Positions 1-8,385 of a stretch of DNA of 64,000 nt are shown one piece after another. This DNA is from Cryobacterium glucosi. Lineage in GTDB: Bacteria; Actinomycetota; Actinomycetes; Actinomycetales; Microbacteriaceae. The stretch is from the NCBI RefSeq assembly GCF_004402235.1, contig NZ_SOFS01000032.1, positions 29,759-93,758 of the forward strand. Direction: 5' to 3'. Within the stretch, counting starts at the first letter, position 1; the number at the start of each line of letters is the position of its first letter. The position numbers were made by a program, and so were the translations under genes. The notes below the pieces were generated by a model. That model was given only the letters and a program-made list of their open reading frames with translations, did not search any database and was not told where the DNA came from.

Positions 1-697
1 GGGTCGCGATCGTCATCTCGATGTGCGGCAGGCTCGGCAGGCGTTCGCCGTCGTGTCGGAGGTGCAGTCCGCGCTCGAACCGCGGGGCGGCGAGGAGCAG
101 GCCGGAGACGAACTGGCTCGAGGTGGACGCGTCGATCGTGACCTCACCGCCGGAGAGGCTGCCGGTGCCGTGCACCGTGAACGGCAGCGCGTGGCGGCCG
201 TCGTCGTTGATGTCGGCGCCGAGGGCGCTGAGGGAGGAGATCGTGGTCGCCATCGGGCGGCGGCGTGCACCGGCGTCGCCGTCGAACGTCGTCGGGCCGA
301 GCGCGAGGGCGGCGACGGGCGGGAGGAAACGCATCACGGTGCCGGCCAGGCCGCAGTCGATCGTCGTCGAGCCGAAGAGCTCGCCCGGGGTGACCCGGAG
401 GTCCGCGCCGAACTCGCCGTCGCCGGGGACGGACTCGATCGTGGCGCCCAGCTGCCGGAGCGCGGCGACCATCAGGTCGCTGTCGCGGGAGTGCAGCGGT
501 GCGCGGAGGAGGGAGGGCCCGTCGGCGAGGGCCGCGAGCACGAGCTCGCGGTTGGTGAGCGACTTCGAGCCCGGCAGGGAGACGACGGCGGCGAGCGGCC
601 GCGCTGCAACAGGGGCCGGCCACCAGGCATCCGTCTCTTCGGGCGCGTTGTCGCCGTAGGGATCGAAATCGGGCTTGGAATATCTCGAGATCAACAT
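1..697 (-). CDS. aroA: 3-phosphoshikimate 1-carboxyvinyltransferase (EPSP synthase), N-terminal part
   Basis: Sixth step of the shikimate pathway: transfers enolpyruvate from PEP to shikimate-3-phosphate. The reading frame starts at the ATG complementary to 695-697 and runs off the left edge after about 232 codons, so roughly half of the usual 430-450 residues are present. Family signatures are in the right order: [10 protein letters not shown] (residues 41-50), the GLAGTVMRF segment (116-124, usually GNAGTAMR), RRRPM (145-149) and SSQFVSGL (193-200). The first 35 residues are a variable extension common in actinobacterial AroA. It is divergent from sigR, and the sigma-R type promoter of sigR overlaps the aroA start codon, so the two transcripts could interfere. 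Confidence 0.95.
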   Translation of the reverse strand, partial: MLISRYSKPDFDPYGDNAPEETDAWWPAPVAARPLAAVVSLPGSKSLTNRELVLAALADGPSLLRAPLHSRDSDLMVAALRQLGATIESVPGDGEFGADLRVTPGELFGSTTIDCGLAGTVMRFLPPVAALALGPTTFDGDAGARRRPMATTISSLSALGADINDDGRHALPFTVHGTGSLSGGEVTIDASTSSQFVSGLLLAAPRFERGLHLRHDGERLPSLPHIEMTIAT

Positions 698-702
698 CGG
701 TT
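677..702 (+). promoter_or_regulatory. Sigma-R (SigR/SigH) type promoter of sigR
   Basis: GGAAT at 677-681 and GTT at 700-702 are separated by exactly 18 nt, which matches the oxidative-stress sigma-R consensus known from Streptomyces and the SigH consensus of mycobacteria. Transcription would begin near 709, about 33 nt before the chosen sigR start and shortly before its Shine-Dalgarno sequence. The natural reading is positive autoregulation of sigR-rsrA. The motif lies across the first codons of aroA on the other strand. Confidence 0.75.
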
Positions 703-741
703 ATCAGGATAGTCGGTGATGAACAGATGAGGGAGGTCCCG

Positions 742-1446
742 ATGGTGCTGTCAACGGTGCTTGAACGACCCGAAACGTCCGTGATCGACGCATTAGAATT
801 GTCCGTGATGACAACTGACGCGATCGACCTGCGAGACCTGTTCGAAGAACAGGCGATGCCCTACATCGACCAGCTCTACGCCGCAGCAATGCGGATGACG
901 CGCAATCCCTCGGATGCGCAGGACCTGGTCCAGGAGACGTTCGTCAAGTCGTTCGCCGCGTTCAAGCAGTTCGAGCAGGGCACCAATCTCAAAGCGTGGC
1001 TCTACCGCATCCTCACGAACACGTTCATCAACACCTATCGCAAGAAGCAGCGCGAGCCCTACCAGGGCACCATCGACGACCTCGAAGACTGGCAGCTCGG
1101 GGGCGCCGAATCGACGACCGCGATGGCGAGTCGCTCGGCAGAGGCCGAAGCGATCGATCACCTGCCGGACAGCGCCGTGAAGGACGCCCTGCAGTCCATC
1201 CCGGAAGACTTCCGGCTGGCCGTGTACTTCGCCGACGTCGAGGGCTTCTCCTACCAGGAGATCGCCGAAATCATGAAAACACCGATCGGCACCGTGATGA
1301 GCCGCCTGCACCGTGGCCGGCGACTCCTGCGTGACCTGTTGGCCGGCTATGCGCTCGAGCGCGGCCTGGGCTCAGCCCAGCCCGCATCCGGGACCCCGGC
1401 TGCAACGGGCCGGGCCGGCCGTAACACCTCTGGGAGCACGAAATGA
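742..1446 (+). CDS. sigR: RNA polymerase ECF sigma factor, SigR/SigH type
   Basis: Redirects RNA polymerase to thiol-oxidative and heat stress genes. 234 residues. Region 2 covers about residues 44-101 (the [14 protein letters not shown] and [11 protein letters not shown] core). Region 4 covers about 152-200 ([25 protein letters not shown]). I chose ATG 742 because GGGAGG at 731-736 sits 5 nt upstream; in-frame ATGs also occur at 727 and 808. A start at 808 would give the short canonical form, and dual starts are known for Streptomyces sigR, so the longer N-terminus may be real. The stop codon overlaps the rsrA start (ATGA), implying translational coupling with its antagonist. Confidence 0.93.
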   Translation: MVLSTVLERPETSVIDALELSVMTTDAIDLRDLFEEQAMPYIDQLYAAAMRMTRNPSDAQDLVQETFVKSFAAFKQFEQGTNLKAWLYRILTNTFINTYRKKQREPYQGTIDDLEDWQLGGAESTTAMASRSAEAEAIDHLPDSAVKDALQSIPEDFRLAVYFADVEGFSYQEIAEIMKTPIGTVMSRLHRGRRLLRDLLAGYALERGLGSAQPASGTPAATGRAGRNTSGSTK

Positions 1447-1685
1447 CCGATTGCGGCTGCGAGAAGGCCAAGGCCGAACTCGAGGAATACCTCCACAACG
1501 AACTCTGCGGCGAGGACACCGCCGATATCCAGGAGCACCTGGCCCACTGCACGGACTGCAGCAGCGAACACCTCGTCGGGCGCACCCTGACCGAGGCCGT
1601 GCAGCGCGCCTGCCGGGAGATCGCTCCGGAAGACCTCCGCGACCAGGTGTTGCTCAAACTGCGTACCATCCAGTCCTCGCACTGA
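1443..1685 (+). CDS. rsrA: Zinc-binding anti-sigma factor, RsrA type
   Basis: 80 residues, the usual size of RsrA/RshA proteins that hold the sigma factor inactive under reducing conditions. The ZAS signature is intact: H32-x3-C36-x2-C39 in the segment EHLAHCTDC. Additional cysteines C4, C6 and C22 could take part in the redox switch; in RsrA an N-terminal cysteine forms the trigger disulfide with a zinc ligand. It overlaps sigR by 4 nt and shares its promoter. The 3' end, including the stop codon, is duplicated in tandem (see the repeat at 1679). Confidence 0.93.
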   Translation: MTDCGCEKAKAELEEYLHNELCGEDTADIQEHLAHCTDCSSEHLVGRTLTEAVQRACREIAPEDLRDQVLLKLRTIQSSH

Positions 1686-1712
1686 CTCCCGCCTGGCACT
1701 GACTCCTGCCTG
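1679..1712 (+). repeat. 17-nt tandem duplication across the rsrA stop codon
   Basis: GCACTGACTCCCGCCTG (1679-1695) is followed directly by GCACTGACTCCTGCCTG (1696-1712), 16 of 17 bases identical. The first unit contains the last codon and the TGA of rsrA, so the second unit repeats the stop region just outside the gene. Confidence 0.9.
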
Positions 1713-1757
1713 GCGTGTCCCTCGCGGCACCGTCGTTCGGCGGATGCCCGTGACGGG

Positions 1758-2672
1758 TCACCCGGCGGACTGGCTGGTTTCGACGTCACTCTCGTCGACG
1801 TCGATGAAGGCGGCATCCGCGAAGGCAGCGTCGTCGCCGACGCCGGTCGCGACCGTTTCCGTCGTTGTGGCGTCGTCCCTGGCCGCGCCGGTCGGCGTGC
1901 CGGCCTCGACCGAACCCAGGTAGAACATCGCTCCCGTCGGGTCTGCGACCTGGGCGAAGGTGCCGAACTCCGAGTCCCACGGCTCGCGAAGCACCGCGCC
2001 GCCCAGCTCGACGACCCGGGCGGCGGCCGTTGCCGCGTCCGGGACGCCGAAGTACACCGCCCAGTGCGAGGGAACACCCTCCGGGAGGAACGCCGTCGAG
2101 TCCATGACCCCGGCGACGGGCATGCCCTCCGGCCCGATCGTGCTGTACCGGAATTCCGGGGTGTCGCTCAGGACCTGCGGGTCCCAGCCGAAGACGGTCG
2201 CGTAGAACGGCAGGGCGGCGTCGTAGTCCCGACTGCTGAGTTCGTGCCAGATCGGTGTCCCCGGCCGGGCGACGGTGTGGAAGCCGTCGAACTCAATGGG
2301 CTGCCAGATGCCGACCGCGGCGCCGGAGGGGTCCGTGAGCACCGCGGTGCGTCCCATCCCGCCGACCGTGAGCGGCTCCAGGAGCACCTGGCCTCCGGCT
2401 GCGACCGCGGCCGTCACCGTGTCGTCGACGTCGTCGACCGAGAGGTAGACGAGCCACGCGTCCGGCGCGTTCGACCCGTCAGGGGCGGCGGCCATTCCTG
2501 CGACATCTGCGGCTCCGCGCGAGAAGGTCACGTAGTTGCCGTATTCGGGTCCGGATTCGCTCGCGTGCCACCCGAAGAGCTGGGTGTAGAACTCACGGTC
2601 CTTCGAGGGATCCGAGGTCATCAGGTCGTTCCAGCAGGGTTCGCCGAGCCGGGTCACATCGCGGGTGGACAC
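1758..2672 (-). CDS. VOC superfamily protein with two glyoxalase-like domains
   Basis: 304 residues with two successive beta-alpha-beta-beta-beta modules. The first covers about residues 10-125 (GEPCWNDLMTSDPSKDREFYTQLFGW) and the second about 137-255 (GTPIWHELSSRDYDAALPF...FGW). This layout is typical of actinobacterial proteins annotated as hydroxylase or glyoxalase/bleomycin-resistance family. The substrate is unknown. The last 45 residues are acidic and rich in Ala, Asp and Thr and probably disordered. It stands alone; the upstream kgd gene on the same strand is separated by a strong hairpin. Confidence 0.8.
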   Translation of the reverse strand: MSTRDVTRLGEPCWNDLMTSDPSKDREFYTQLFGWHASESGPEYGNYVTFSRGAADVAGMAAAPDGSNAPDAWLVYLSVDDVDDTVTAAVAAGGQVLLEPLTVGGMGRTAVLTDPSGAAVGIWQPIEFDGFHTVARPGTPIWHELSSRDYDAALPFYATVFGWDPQVLSDTPEFRYSTIGPEGMPVAGVMDSTAFLPEGVPSHWAVYFGVPDAATAAARVVELGGAVLREPWDSEFGTFAQVADPTGAMFYLGSVEAGTPTGAARDDATTTETVATGVGDDAAFADAAFIDVDESDVETSQSAG

Positions 2673-2770
2673 AGCAACACTCCTTCGGTCGCGTCGCGGT
2701 CCCTGTCACCTTCGAGGTCGCGATCGCGGCCAGCCTACGACCGGGCCCGTCTCCGGGCAATGCCCGTGCC

Positions 2771-2817
2771 CTTCCGGTCGAGAGTGCCCGCCAGAACGGG
2801 AACTCTCGACCGGAAAG
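2771..2817. terminator. Long hairpin after kgd; copy 1 of a dispersed palindrome
   Basis: The 14-bp arms TTCCGGTCGAGAGT (2772-2785) and ACTCTCGACCGGAA (2802-2815) are perfectly complementary. A G.A mismatch and a further CCCG/CGGG stem (2787-2790/2797-2800) close on a 6-nt loop. It sits 7 nt beyond the kgd stop codon and has no T tract. A nearly identical element follows actP at 30544. It could act as a terminator or 3'-end stabiliser. Confidence 0.6.
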
Positions 2818-2823
2818 GTACGC

Positions 2824-5800
2824 CTAGAGGGTGAGCGCGTTCCTCAGCAGGTCGACCTGTTCGGCGGCGTGCCGCTTCGCGGAGCCGGCCGCCGGCGATG
2901 CGGAGGCGGCCCGGGAGAACACCCGAACCGGGCGCTTGACGACCTTGCTGGTGCTGAAGTAGAAGAACGGCCAGGCGCCCTGGTTTTCCGGCTCATCCTG
3001 CACCCAGGCGAGTTCGGCGTCCGGGTACTGGGCGACGACCTGCTGAATCTCGGCTGCGGGCAGCGGGTAGAACTGCTCGATCCGCACGAGTGCGATCTCG
3101 GGGTTCGGGTTCTTCTCGAGCTCGCTGAGCAGGTCGTAGTAGAGCTTGCCCGCCATGAACAGCACGCGCTTGACAGCGGACTTGTCTGTGATGCGCGCGT
3201 CGTCGATCACGGGCTCGAAACGTCCGCTGGTGAAGTCGGCGACCGCGCTCGTCGCGCCGCGCAGGCGGAGCATCGACTTGGGCGTGAAGACCACGAGCGG
3301 GCGCCGCGGGCGCATGTACGCCTGGCGGCGCAGCAGGTGGAAGTACGAGGCCGGCGTCGAGGGGCGGGCGACGGTCATGTTGTTCTCGGCGCACAGCTGG
3401 AGGTAGCGTTCGATCCTCGCCGAGGAGTGGTCGGGACCCTGGCCCTCGTACCCGTGCGGGAGGAGGAGCACGACGGAGGACCGCTGGCCCCACTTCTGCT
3501 CGGCGGAGGACACGAACTCGTCGATCACGGTCTGGGCGCCGTTGGCGAAGTCGCCGAACTGGGCCTCCCAGAGAACGAGCGCGTCGGCGCGTTCGACGGA
3601 GTAGCCGTACTCGAAGCCCATCGCCGCGTATTCGCTCAGGAGCGAGTCGTAGATCCAGAACCGGGCCTGGTCCTCGCTGAGGTTCGCGAGCGGCAGCCAT
3701 TCCTGGCCGTTGATGCGGTCGTGGAGAACGGCGTGACGCTGCACGAAGGTGCCGCGGCGGGCATCCTGGCCGGCGAAGCGCACCGGGGTGCGCTCGAGCA
3801 GGAGGGAACCGAGGGCGAGGAGCTCACCGAACGCCCAGTCGATGTTGCCGTTCCGGCTCATGTCCGCACGCTTCTGCATGAGCTGCTGGAGCTTGTTGTG
3901 GACCGTGAAGCCGGCGGGCTTGTTGAGGAAGGCATCCCCGATGAGGTGCACGACCGCCTCGGGGACGCCCGTGGTCGCAGGCTCGCCGACGGCTTCGTCC
4001 TGGAGGTTGTTGCCGGAGGACAGGCCCTGGCTGCCGACGACCGGAATCGACGAGGACTGCGCGGCGTGCGTCTCCATGAACGCGCGTTCGAGGCGGTCCT
4101 GGAAGTCGGCGTGCGCGGCCTCGTACTCTGCCTCGGTGATGTCGCCACGTCCGACGAGCGCCTCGGTGTAGAGCTTCCGCACCGAGCGCTTGGCCTCGAT
4201 CAGGTTGTACATCAGGGGCTGGGTCATCGAGGGGTCGTCGCCCTCGTTGTGGCCACGCCTGCGGTAGCAGATCAGGTCGATCACGACGTCGCGCTTGAAC
4301 TCCTGGCGGTAGGCGAATGCGAGCTCAGCGACCCGCACGACGGCCTCGGGGTCGTCGCCGTTCACGTGGAAGATCGGCGCCTGGATGGTCTTCGCGACGT
4401 CCGTCGAATACACCGAGGTGCGCGCGTCGAGGGGCAGCGTCGTGAAGCCGACCTGGTTGTTGACGACGAGGTGGATCGTGCCGCCGGTGCGGAAGCCGCG
4501 CAGCTGGGACATCTGCAGCGTTTCGAGCACGATGCCCTGGCCGGCCATGGCTGCGTCGCCGTGCACGAGCACGGGGAGGGTCGAGAAGGTGCCGATCGGC
4601 TTGCGGTCCTGCTTGGCGCGCACGATGCCCTCGAGGACGCCGTCGACGGCTTCGAGGTGCGAGGGGTTCGCGGCGAGGTACACCGGGATCTCCACGCCGT
4701 TGTTTCCGCGGAAGCTGCCCTCCGTGCCGAGGTGGTACTTGACGTCCCCTGAGCCCTGCACGCTTCTGGGGTCCTGGGTGCCCTCGAACTCGCGGAAGAT
4801 CTGGCCGTAGGTCTTTCCGGCGATGTTGGTGAGCACGTTCAGCCGGCCACGGTGGGCCATGCCGATCGCGACGCCGTCGAGGCCGGCATTCGCCGCACCT
4901 TCGAGGATCGCGTCGAGGAGCGGGATGGTGGACTCGCCGCCCTCGAGGCTGAACCGCTTCTGGCCGACGTACTTGGTCTGCAGGAAGGTCTCGAAGGCCT
5001 CGGCCTCGTTGAGCTTTCCGAGGATGCGCATCTGCTCGTCATGCGTGGGCTTGACGTAGGTCTTCTCCATCTTTTCCTGCATCCACTTGCGCTGGGCAGG
5101 GTCCTGGATGTGCATGTACTCGATGCCGGTCGTGCGGCAGTAGGAGTCGCGGAGCACACCGAGGATGTCGCGGAGCAGCATCAGCCGCTGGCTGCCGAAG
5201 CCGCCCGTGACGAACTGGCGGTCGAGGTCCCAGAAGGTCAGGCCGTGGTTGGCGATGTCGAGGTCGGGGTGGGTGCGCTGGGTGTATTCGAGCGGGTCGA
5301 CGTCGGCCATCAGGTGTCCGCGGACCCGGTAGGCGTTGATCAGTTCCTGCACGCGCGCGGTCTTGTCGACGGCGCTCGCGAGGTCGACGCTGATGTCGGG
5401 CGCCCAGTGGATCGGGTCGTATGGAATGCGCAGCGCCGCGAAGATGTCTTCGTAGAAGTGGTGCCCGCCGATGAGGAGCTCGTGCACGATCTTGAGGAAT
5501 TCGCCGGAGCCGGCGCCCTGGATGACGCGGTGGTCGTAGGTGCTCGTGAGGGTGATGGTCTTGGAGATGGCCAGGCCGGTGAGCGTCTTGACGCTCGCAC
5601 CCTGGAACTCGGCCGGGTAGTCGAGGGCGCCGGCGCCGATGATGCAGCCCTGCCCCTTCATCAGCCTGGGGACGGAGTGCACGGTCCCGATGCCGCCCGG
5701 GTTGGTGAGCGAAACGGTCGCGCCGGAGAAGTCGTCGGCGGTCAGCTTGTTCTTGCGCGCGCGGGTGACGAGGTCTTCGTAGGACGACAGGTACTCGCCG

Positions 5801-6606
5801 AAGGTCATGGTGTCCGCACGCTTGATCGCGGGGACCATCAGGGCGCGGGTGCCGTCCGGCTTGGGCAGGTCGATCGCGATGCCGAGGCCGACGTGGGCGG
5901 GAGCGACGACGGAGGGCTTTCCGTCGATCTCGTCGTACCAGACGTTCTGGCTCGGGAACATCTTGAGGGCCTTGATCAGCGCCCAGCCGATCAGGTGCGT
6001 GAAGGAGACCTTGCCACCGCGGGACCTGCGCATGTGGTTGTTCATCACGATGCGGTTGTCGATCAGGAGCTTGGCCGGGATGGTGCGCACGCTCGTCGCC
6101 GTTGGCACGGTGAGGCTCGTGGCCATGTTGGCGGCGAGGCTCTTCTGCATGCCGCGGAGCGGGGTGACGAGGTCCTGCGTCTCGGCAGGGCCAGCCGGCG
6201 CCGGCTGACCCTTGACCGGCGCGTCGGCAGGGACGGGGAGCGAACGCGGGGCGGTCGAGGTGGTGCGGGCGGTGCGCTGGCCGCCGATGATCGCGATCGG
6301 TGCCGTGATCGGGGCGGGCTCGACCGGGGCGGATGCGACGGGGGCCGGTGCGACCGGGGTTGCTGCTGCGGGGGCGGATGCCGCCGTCTGGGCCGGCTGC
6401 GCGGCCTCGGCAGCGGGTGATTCCGCGTCGTGGCCTGCCCCGTTCGCGGTCTGGTGGTAGCTCTCCAGCACGGGCCACCAGGACTCATCCACCGAGTTCT
6501 TGTCGACGAGGTACCGTTCGTACAGCTCGTCGACGAGCCACTCGTTCGCTCCGAATTCACCCGACGTTGCTTCGTCGGATCCACTACCGGTCAACTGGCT
6601 CGACAC
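2824..6606 (-). CDS. kgd: Multifunctional 2-oxoglutarate metabolism enzyme (2-oxoglutarate dehydrogenase E1/E2 fusion, Kgd)
   Basis: Thiamine-diphosphate enzyme of the TCA cycle. In actinobacteria this single chain carries the E1 (decarboxylase/dehydrogenase) and the E2-like succinyltransferase domain. 1260 residues in order: N-terminal helical segment (about 20-50), Ala/Pro-rich linker (about 60-145), acyltransferase domain (about 150-385, with YDHRVIQG around D358-H359-R360), and the E1 domain from about 415. The E1 part carries GMAHRGRLNVL (582-592), HGDAAMAGQG (683-692) and GHNEGDDPS (785-793). No lipoyl domain is seen, as expected for this family. The start is GTG at 6606 with a weak ribosome binding site. 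In mycobacteria the enzyme is inhibited by the FHA protein GarA, which is not encoded here. Confidence 0.97.
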   Translation of the reverse strand: MSSQLTGSGSDEATSGEFGANEWLVDELYERYLVDKNSVDESWWPVLESYHQTANGAGHDAESPAAEAAQPAQTAASAPAAATPVAPAPVASAPVEPAPITAPIAIIGGQRTARTTSTAPRSLPVPADAPVKGQPAPAGPAETQDLVTPLRGMQKSLAANMATSLTVPTATSVRTIPAKLLIDNRIVMNNHMRRSRGGKVSFTHLIGWALIKALKMFPSQNVWYDEIDGKPSVVAPAHVGLGIAIDLPKPDGTRALMVPAIKRADTMTFGEYLSSYEDLVTRARKNKLTADDFSGATVSLTNPGGIGTVHSVPRLMKGQGCIIGAGALDYPAEFQGASVKTLTGLAISKTITLTSTYDHRVIQGAGSGEFLKIVHELLIGGHHFYEDIFAALRIPYDPIHWAPDISVDLASAVDKTARVQELINAYRVRGHLMADVDPLEYTQRTHPDLDIANHGLTFWDLDRQFVTGGFGSQRLMLLRDILGVLRDSYCRTTGIEYMHIQDPAQRKWMQEKMEKTYVKPTHDEQMRILGKLNEAEAFETFLQTKYVGQKRFSLEGGESTIPLLDAILEGAANAGLDGVAIGMAHRGRLNVLTNIAGKTYGQIFREFEGTQDPRSVQGSGDVKYHLGTEGSFRGNNGVEIPVYLAANPSHLEAVDGVLEGIVRAKQDRKPIGTFSTLPVLVHGDAAMAGQGIVLETLQMSQLRGFRTGGTIHLVVNNQVGFTTLPLDARTSVYSTDVAKTIQAPIFHVNGDDPEAVVRVAELAFAYRQEFKRDVVIDLICYRRRGHNEGDDPSMTQPLMYNLIEAKRSVRKLYTEALVGRGDITEAEYEAAHADFQDRLERAFMETHAAQSSSIPVVGSQGLSSGNNLQDEAVGEPATTGVPEAVVHLIGDAFLNKPAGFTVHNKLQQLMQKRADMSRNGNIDWAFGELLALGSLLLERTPVRFAGQDARRGTFVQRHAVLHDRINGQEWLPLANLSEDQARFWIYDSLLSEYAAMGFEYGYSVERADALVLWEAQFGDFANGAQTVIDEFVSSAEQKWGQRSSVVLLLPHGYEGQGPDHSSARIERYLQLCAENNMTVARPSTPASYFHLLRRQAYMRPRRPLVVFTPKSMLRLRGATSAVADFTSGRFEPVIDDARITDKSAVKRVLFMAGKLYYDLLSELEKNPNPEIALVRIEQFYPLPAAEIQQVVAQYPDAELAWVQDEPENQGAWPFFYFSTSKVVKRPVRVFSRAASASPAAGSAKRHAAEQVDLLRNALTL

Positions 6607-6723
6607 AGCCGGTTCCCACTCTCTGCGTTGAATTTTGGATATCCCCGGCCGAAAATCGCCGGTTCGGTCTGCCCGCCCAGCCTAAACCAATCGCGCATGG
6701 CTGCGGGTATCGATGCGGGGGGC

Positions 6724-6729
6724 TAGCGT
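6724..6729 (+). promoter_or_regulatory. -10 box (TAGCGT) for leaderless guaB1
   Basis: TAGCGT fits TANNNT and ends 7 nt before the ATG at 6737. There is no purine-rich site in front of that ATG, so transcription and translation probably start together. No convincing -35 element is visible. Confidence 0.45.
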
Positions 6730-6736
6730 TATTTGC

Positions 6737-8176
6737 ATGCAGTTCTATGGAGCGATCCCCAGCCACGATCTCACGTATTCCGACGTCTTCCTGGTGCCGA
6801 GCGAATCGGCCGTCACGAGCAGGCTCGACGTCTCCCTCGCGCCCGGAGACGGGACAGGGGCCACCATCCCTGTCGTGTCCGCGAACATGAACTCGGTGAC
6901 CGGTCCCCGGCTCGCCGCGTCCCTCGCACGCCGCGGCGGACTCGGCGTGCTGCCGCAGGACATGCACCTGCAGGAACTCGACGCCGCGATCCGCTGGGTG
7001 AAGGACCAGTCGACCCGTTTCGACACCCCGTTCATCTTCGGGCCGGGTGAAACGGTCGCGAGCGCCCTGCGCCAGGTGCCCCCCGTCGCCGGCCAGGGCA
7101 TCGTCGTCAACGACGCCCGCGGCGCATACCTCGGCTGCATCGACGCCGCCAGGCTCGGCACCGCCCTGCCGGACGCCCAGCTCGGCGACCTGCTGCACGG
7201 CCCGCTGACGTCCCTCGACGCCGAGGACATCGACGGCCCGCGCCGCGCCTTCGACGTGATGACCGCCGCGGAACTCGACTTCGCCCCCGTGCTCCGCCAC
7301 GGCGTCATGGTCGGCACCCTGAGCCGCAAGAGCGCGCTCCGCTCGACCCTCTATCAGCCCTCCGTCGATGCCCACGGGCGTCTGCTCGTCGCCGCGGCGA
7401 TCGGCATCAACGGCGACGTGGCCGCGAAGGCACGCGCGCTCGTCGCCGCCGGTGTCGACGTCCTCGTCGTCGACACCGCGCACGGGCACCAGGCCGGCAT
7501 GCTGCGGGCGCTCGGCATCGTCGCAGGGCTCGGCCTCGGCATCCCGATCGTCGCAGGCAACGTCGTGACCGCGGATGCCGTCAACGACCTGGTCGGGGCG
7601 GGCGCCACCATCGTGAAGGTCGGCGTCGGACCCGGCGCGATGTGCACGACCCGGATGATGACCGCCGTCGGCCGGCCGCAGTTCTCCGCCGTGCTCGAGA
7701 CCGCAGCCGCCGCGCGCGAACTCGGCGCGCACGTCTGGGCGGACGGCGGGGTGCGCTACCCCAGGGACGTGGCGCTCGCACTCGCCGCCGGCGCGGCATC
7801 CGTCATGATCGGCTCGTGGTTCGCCGGCACCATCGAGGCGCCTGGCCTGCTCGACACGGATGCCTCCGGCGCGGTCTACAAGGAGAGCTGGGGCATGGCA
7901 TCGACCAAGGCCGTTCAGGAACGCTTCGACAGGCTCGACCCGTACGAGCTCGCACGGAAGACCCTCTTCGCAGAGGGCATCTCGAGCTCGAAGATCTACC
8001 TCGACCCGCTCCGTCCCTCACTCGAGGACCTGCTCGACATGATCACCTCCGGTGTGCGCAGCTCGTTCAGCTACGCGGGCGCGACCAACCTCGACGAATT
8101 CCACGAGCGCTCCCTCGTCGGGATCCAGTCGGCCGCCGGCTACGAGGAGGGCAAGGCCCTCCCCGTCTCCTGGTAG
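6737..8176 (+). CDS. guaB1: GuaB1-type IMP dehydrogenase-related protein (probable GMP reductase)
   Basis: 479 residues with the IMPDH/GMPR barrel fold. The catalytic cysteine loop GVGPGAMCTTR places the nucleophile at C303, and VVDTAHGH (about 244-251) and ADGGVRYPRDVA are the expected nucleotide-binding segments. The region between about residues 95 and 205 is a CBS-type insert. The mycobacterial GuaB1 family has been characterised as a GMP reductase with CBS domains rather than an IMP dehydrogenase, so purine salvage from GMP to IMP is the likely role. I chose ATG 6737 because the MQFYG start is typical and a -10 box lies just upstream; an in-frame GTG or ATG 8 codons earlier is less likely. 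Confidence 0.9.
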   Translation: MQFYGAIPSHDLTYSDVFLVPSESAVTSRLDVSLAPGDGTGATIPVVSANMNSVTGPRLAASLARRGGLGVLPQDMHLQELDAAIRWVKDQSTRFDTPFIFGPGETVASALRQVPPVAGQGIVVNDARGAYLGCIDAARLGTALPDAQLGDLLHGPLTSLDAEDIDGPRRAFDVMTAAELDFAPVLRHGVMVGTLSRKSALRSTLYQPSVDAHGRLLVAAAIGINGDVAAKARALVAAGVDVLVVDTAHGHQAGMLRALGIVAGLGLGIPIVAGNVVTADAVNDLVGAGATIVKVGVGPGAMCTTRMMTAVGRPQFSAVLETAAAARELGAHVWADGGVRYPRDVALALAAGAASVMIGSWFAGTIEAPGLLDTDASGAVYKESWGMASTKAVQERFDRLDPYELARKTLFAEGISSSKIYLDPLRPSLEDLLDMITSGVRSSFSYAGATNLDEFHERSLVGIQSAAGYEEGKALPVSW

Positions 8177-8243
8177 CGGTCGCTTCCTGACAATCGGGTC
8201 CGGGTGTGCCACGCGCACCCGGTCCCGCACGGGACCTGCACGG

Positions 8244-8249
8244 TATAGT
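8244..8249 (+). promoter_or_regulatory. -10 box (TATAGT) upstream of the CNNM/CorC-type pair
   Basis: TATAGT matches the vegetative -10 consensus well in an otherwise GC-rich stretch. A start near 8256 would give a leader of about 120 nt containing a small ORF, a hairpin and a 12-nt tandem repeat before the gene at 8378. No clear -35 box is seen. Confidence 0.5.
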
Positions 8250-8259
8250 TGGATGAATA

Positions 8260-8385
8260 ATGGACGACCCTCCTCCTGCGAATTCGCCCAGTGACCGTTC
8301 TCCCCGTGAGAACGGTTTTCCCCTTGTGACGACAGCTGCAACGACAGCTGAAACGACAGCGGACGCCGGGCCCCGCGATGTTTGA
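8260..8385 (+). CDS. Candidate 41-codon upstream ORF coupled to the CNNM-type gene
   Basis: An ATG at 8260, about 4 nt beyond the expected transcript start, opens 41 codons that end at TGA 8383-8385. The stop overlaps the start of the next gene (ATGTTTGA). The gene at 8378 has no visible ribosome binding site, so coupled translation from this ORF is plausible. The peptide begins MDDPPPANSP and contains three imperfect repeats TTAA, TTAE, TTAD, encoded by three 12-nt units at 8329-8364. The only base change in the third unit's Ala codon is synonymous (GCT to GCG). I do not recognise the peptide; it could be a leader peptide or noncoding. Confidence 0.35.
   Translation: MDDPPPANSPSDRSPRENGFPLVTTAATTAETTADAGPRDV
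8294..8319 (+). terminator. Terminator-like hairpin inside the CNNM leader
   Basis: ACCGTTCTC (8294-8302) pairs perfectly with GAGAACGGT (8308-8316) around a 5-nt loop, followed by TTTT at 8316-8319. It is 118 nt after guaB1 and 45-50 nt after the -10 box at 8244. It could therefore end guaB1 transcripts, act as an attenuator of the downstream genes, or both. Confidence 0.5.

Noticed and set aside
2665..4752. 695-codon open frame on the plus strand opposite kgd
   Set aside because: It is the antisense shadow of a conserved enzyme in very GC-rich DNA, with low-complexity His/Val/Glu/Arg composition and no recognisable domain.
8180..8378. Possible Mg2+ (M-box) riboswitch before the CNNM-type genes
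   Set aside because: The leader is too short, and I could not find the multi-helix M-box signature; only a simple hairpin and tandem repeats are visible.
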